Shown: in pieces, positions 5,289-7,130 of the stretch
How the letters are laid out: each line of letters starts with the position of its first letter
How positions within the stretch are numbered: the stretch's first letter is position 1
Source of the DNA: an uncultured Actinomycetes bacterium
GTDB taxonomy: Bacteria > Actinomycetota > Actinomycetes > Mycobacteriales > Mycobacteriaceae
NCBI GenBank assembly: GCA_903911165.1
Contig: CAIWCQ010000367.1
Coordinates: forward strand, 1-7,130
Length of the DNA stretch: 7,130 bases
Direction of reading: 5' to 3'
Notes under the pieces: generated by a model
Told to the model about the DNA's origin: nothing
Seen by the model: only the letters and a program-made list of their open reading frames with translations
The model's database searches: none
Program-made: the position numbers and the translations under genes

Positions 5289-5795
5289 TTGCGGTACTTC
5301 TACGACACCGAGTTCATCGATAACGGCCGCCATATCGACCTCATCTCGATTGGGGTCGTCGCCGACGACGGCACCGAGTTCTACGCGGTGTCCACCGAGT
5401 TCGACCCGGAATCGGCCGGCCGGTGGGTGCGCACTAACGTGCTGCCGAGGCTGCCCTCGCCGGCCTCGCAGGTGTGGCGGTCCCGCCGGCAGATCCGGGA
5501 GGGTCTCGAGGAGTTCCTCGGCGTCGACAGCGGGGAGCCGATCGAACTGTGGGCCTGGGTGGGTGCCTACGACCACGTCGCGCTGTGCCAGTTGTGGGGT
5601 CCGATGACCAGCCTGCCGCCATTGATTCCGCGCTTCACCCGGGAGCTTCGCCAGTTGTGGGAGGAGCGCGGCTGCCCGCAAATGCCGCCACGGCCATCCG
5701 ACACCCACGACGCCCTGGTCGACGCCCGGCATAATTGGCGCCGTTTCGAGCTGATGACCACGGGCCGCGATCCGGGCGCCGGGCCCGGGCCCGGT

Positions 5796-5798
<3 letters not shown>
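5289..5798 (+). CDS. DEDDh-type 3'-5' exoribonuclease (Rv2179c orthologue)
   Basis: The 169-residue protein matches M. tuberculosis Rv2179c (168 aa), described as the founder of an RNase T-like exoribonuclease family that trims 3' single-stranded overhangs with two metal ions. Seen: DTEF at the N-terminus giving Asp6 and Glu8; Asp95 in GAYDHVALCQLW; and the H-x4-D signature HDALVD giving His140 and Asp145, so the full DEDDh set is present. A conserved stretch ELWAWVGAYDHVALCQLWGP and FTRELRQLWEERGCPQMPPRP support orthology. It should be a cytosolic protein. The start is TTG at 5289, giving MRYFYDTEF as in the orthologue, with AGGGA at 5278-5282 six bases upstream; that site overlaps the previous stop codon. 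The C-terminus ends in a short Gly/Pro stretch (GAGPGPG) unlike the orthologue. Its TAG stop forms the first three bases of the aroG -10 element. Confidence 0.93.
5779..5794 (+). repeat. Perfect 16-bp palindrome next to the aroG -10 element
   Basis: CCGGGCCCGGGCCCGG equals its own reverse complement and ends one base before TAGGAT. It encodes the Gly/Pro end of the exonuclease and fills the spacer upstream of the aroG -10 element. It could form a cruciform or be bound by a dimeric factor, but simple GC-rich Gly-Pro coding is an adequate explanation. Confidence 0.9.

Positions 5799-7130
<1,332 letters not shown>

Overview
The window is high-GC actinobacterial DNA and almost certainly mycobacterial. 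The predicted proteins are recognisable, from memory, as orthologues of the Mycobacterium tuberculosis Rv2188c-Rv2178c block, and several match at long stretches (DAHP synthase, the 144-aa TB16.3-like protein, the Rv2179c exoribonuclease). The species cannot be named from the window alone.

Layout, all genes on the + strand and tightly packed: the 3' part of the GT4 mannosyltransferase pimB' (2-700); a small SRPBCC-like protein of the Rv2186c type (763-1143); a 90-bp gap with a possible leaderless micro-ORF; a TB16.3-like SRPBCC protein (1234-1668); an ArsA/Get3-like ATPase with a C-terminal HSP20-like domain (1669-2979); a small Cys-motif protein overlapping it and carrying a 15-bp tandem repeat (2979-3395); a 108-bp gap with a promoter candidate; a PlsC-type acyltransferase (3504-4244); a polytopic membrane protein of the Rv2180c type (4269-5279) whose C-terminal tail carries a second 15-bp repeat; a DEDDh 3'-5' exoribonuclease of the Rv2179c type (5289-5798); and type II DAHP synthase aroG, cut by the right edge (5808-7130). 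No stretch longer than about 110 bp lacks a gene. No RNA gene, insertion sequence, CRISPR array or phage gene was seen.

PimB' and PlsC-like enzymes act in phosphatidylinositol mannoside and glycerolipid synthesis. Two SRPBCC (lipid/hydrophobic ligand-binding fold) proteins, an ArsA-type ATPase and a membrane protein sit between and beside them, so an envelope-lipid role for the unknown genes is a reasonable inference, not a demonstrated one. The exonuclease and aroG belong to RNA processing and the shikimate pathway and look like conserved neighbours only.

The most notable points are: absence of the two genes that, as I recall, lie on the opposite strand within this block in M. tuberculosis (fadD15/Rv2187 and the alpha-1,2-mannosyltransferase Rv2181); two separate in-frame 15-bp repeats encoding Pro-containing pentapeptides in nearby genes; a textbook leaderless promoter for aroG whose -10 element overlaps the stop codon of the gene before; and an uncharacterised membrane family with a striking conserved His/Asp/Glu pattern. 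Nothing here is clearly a wholly new system.
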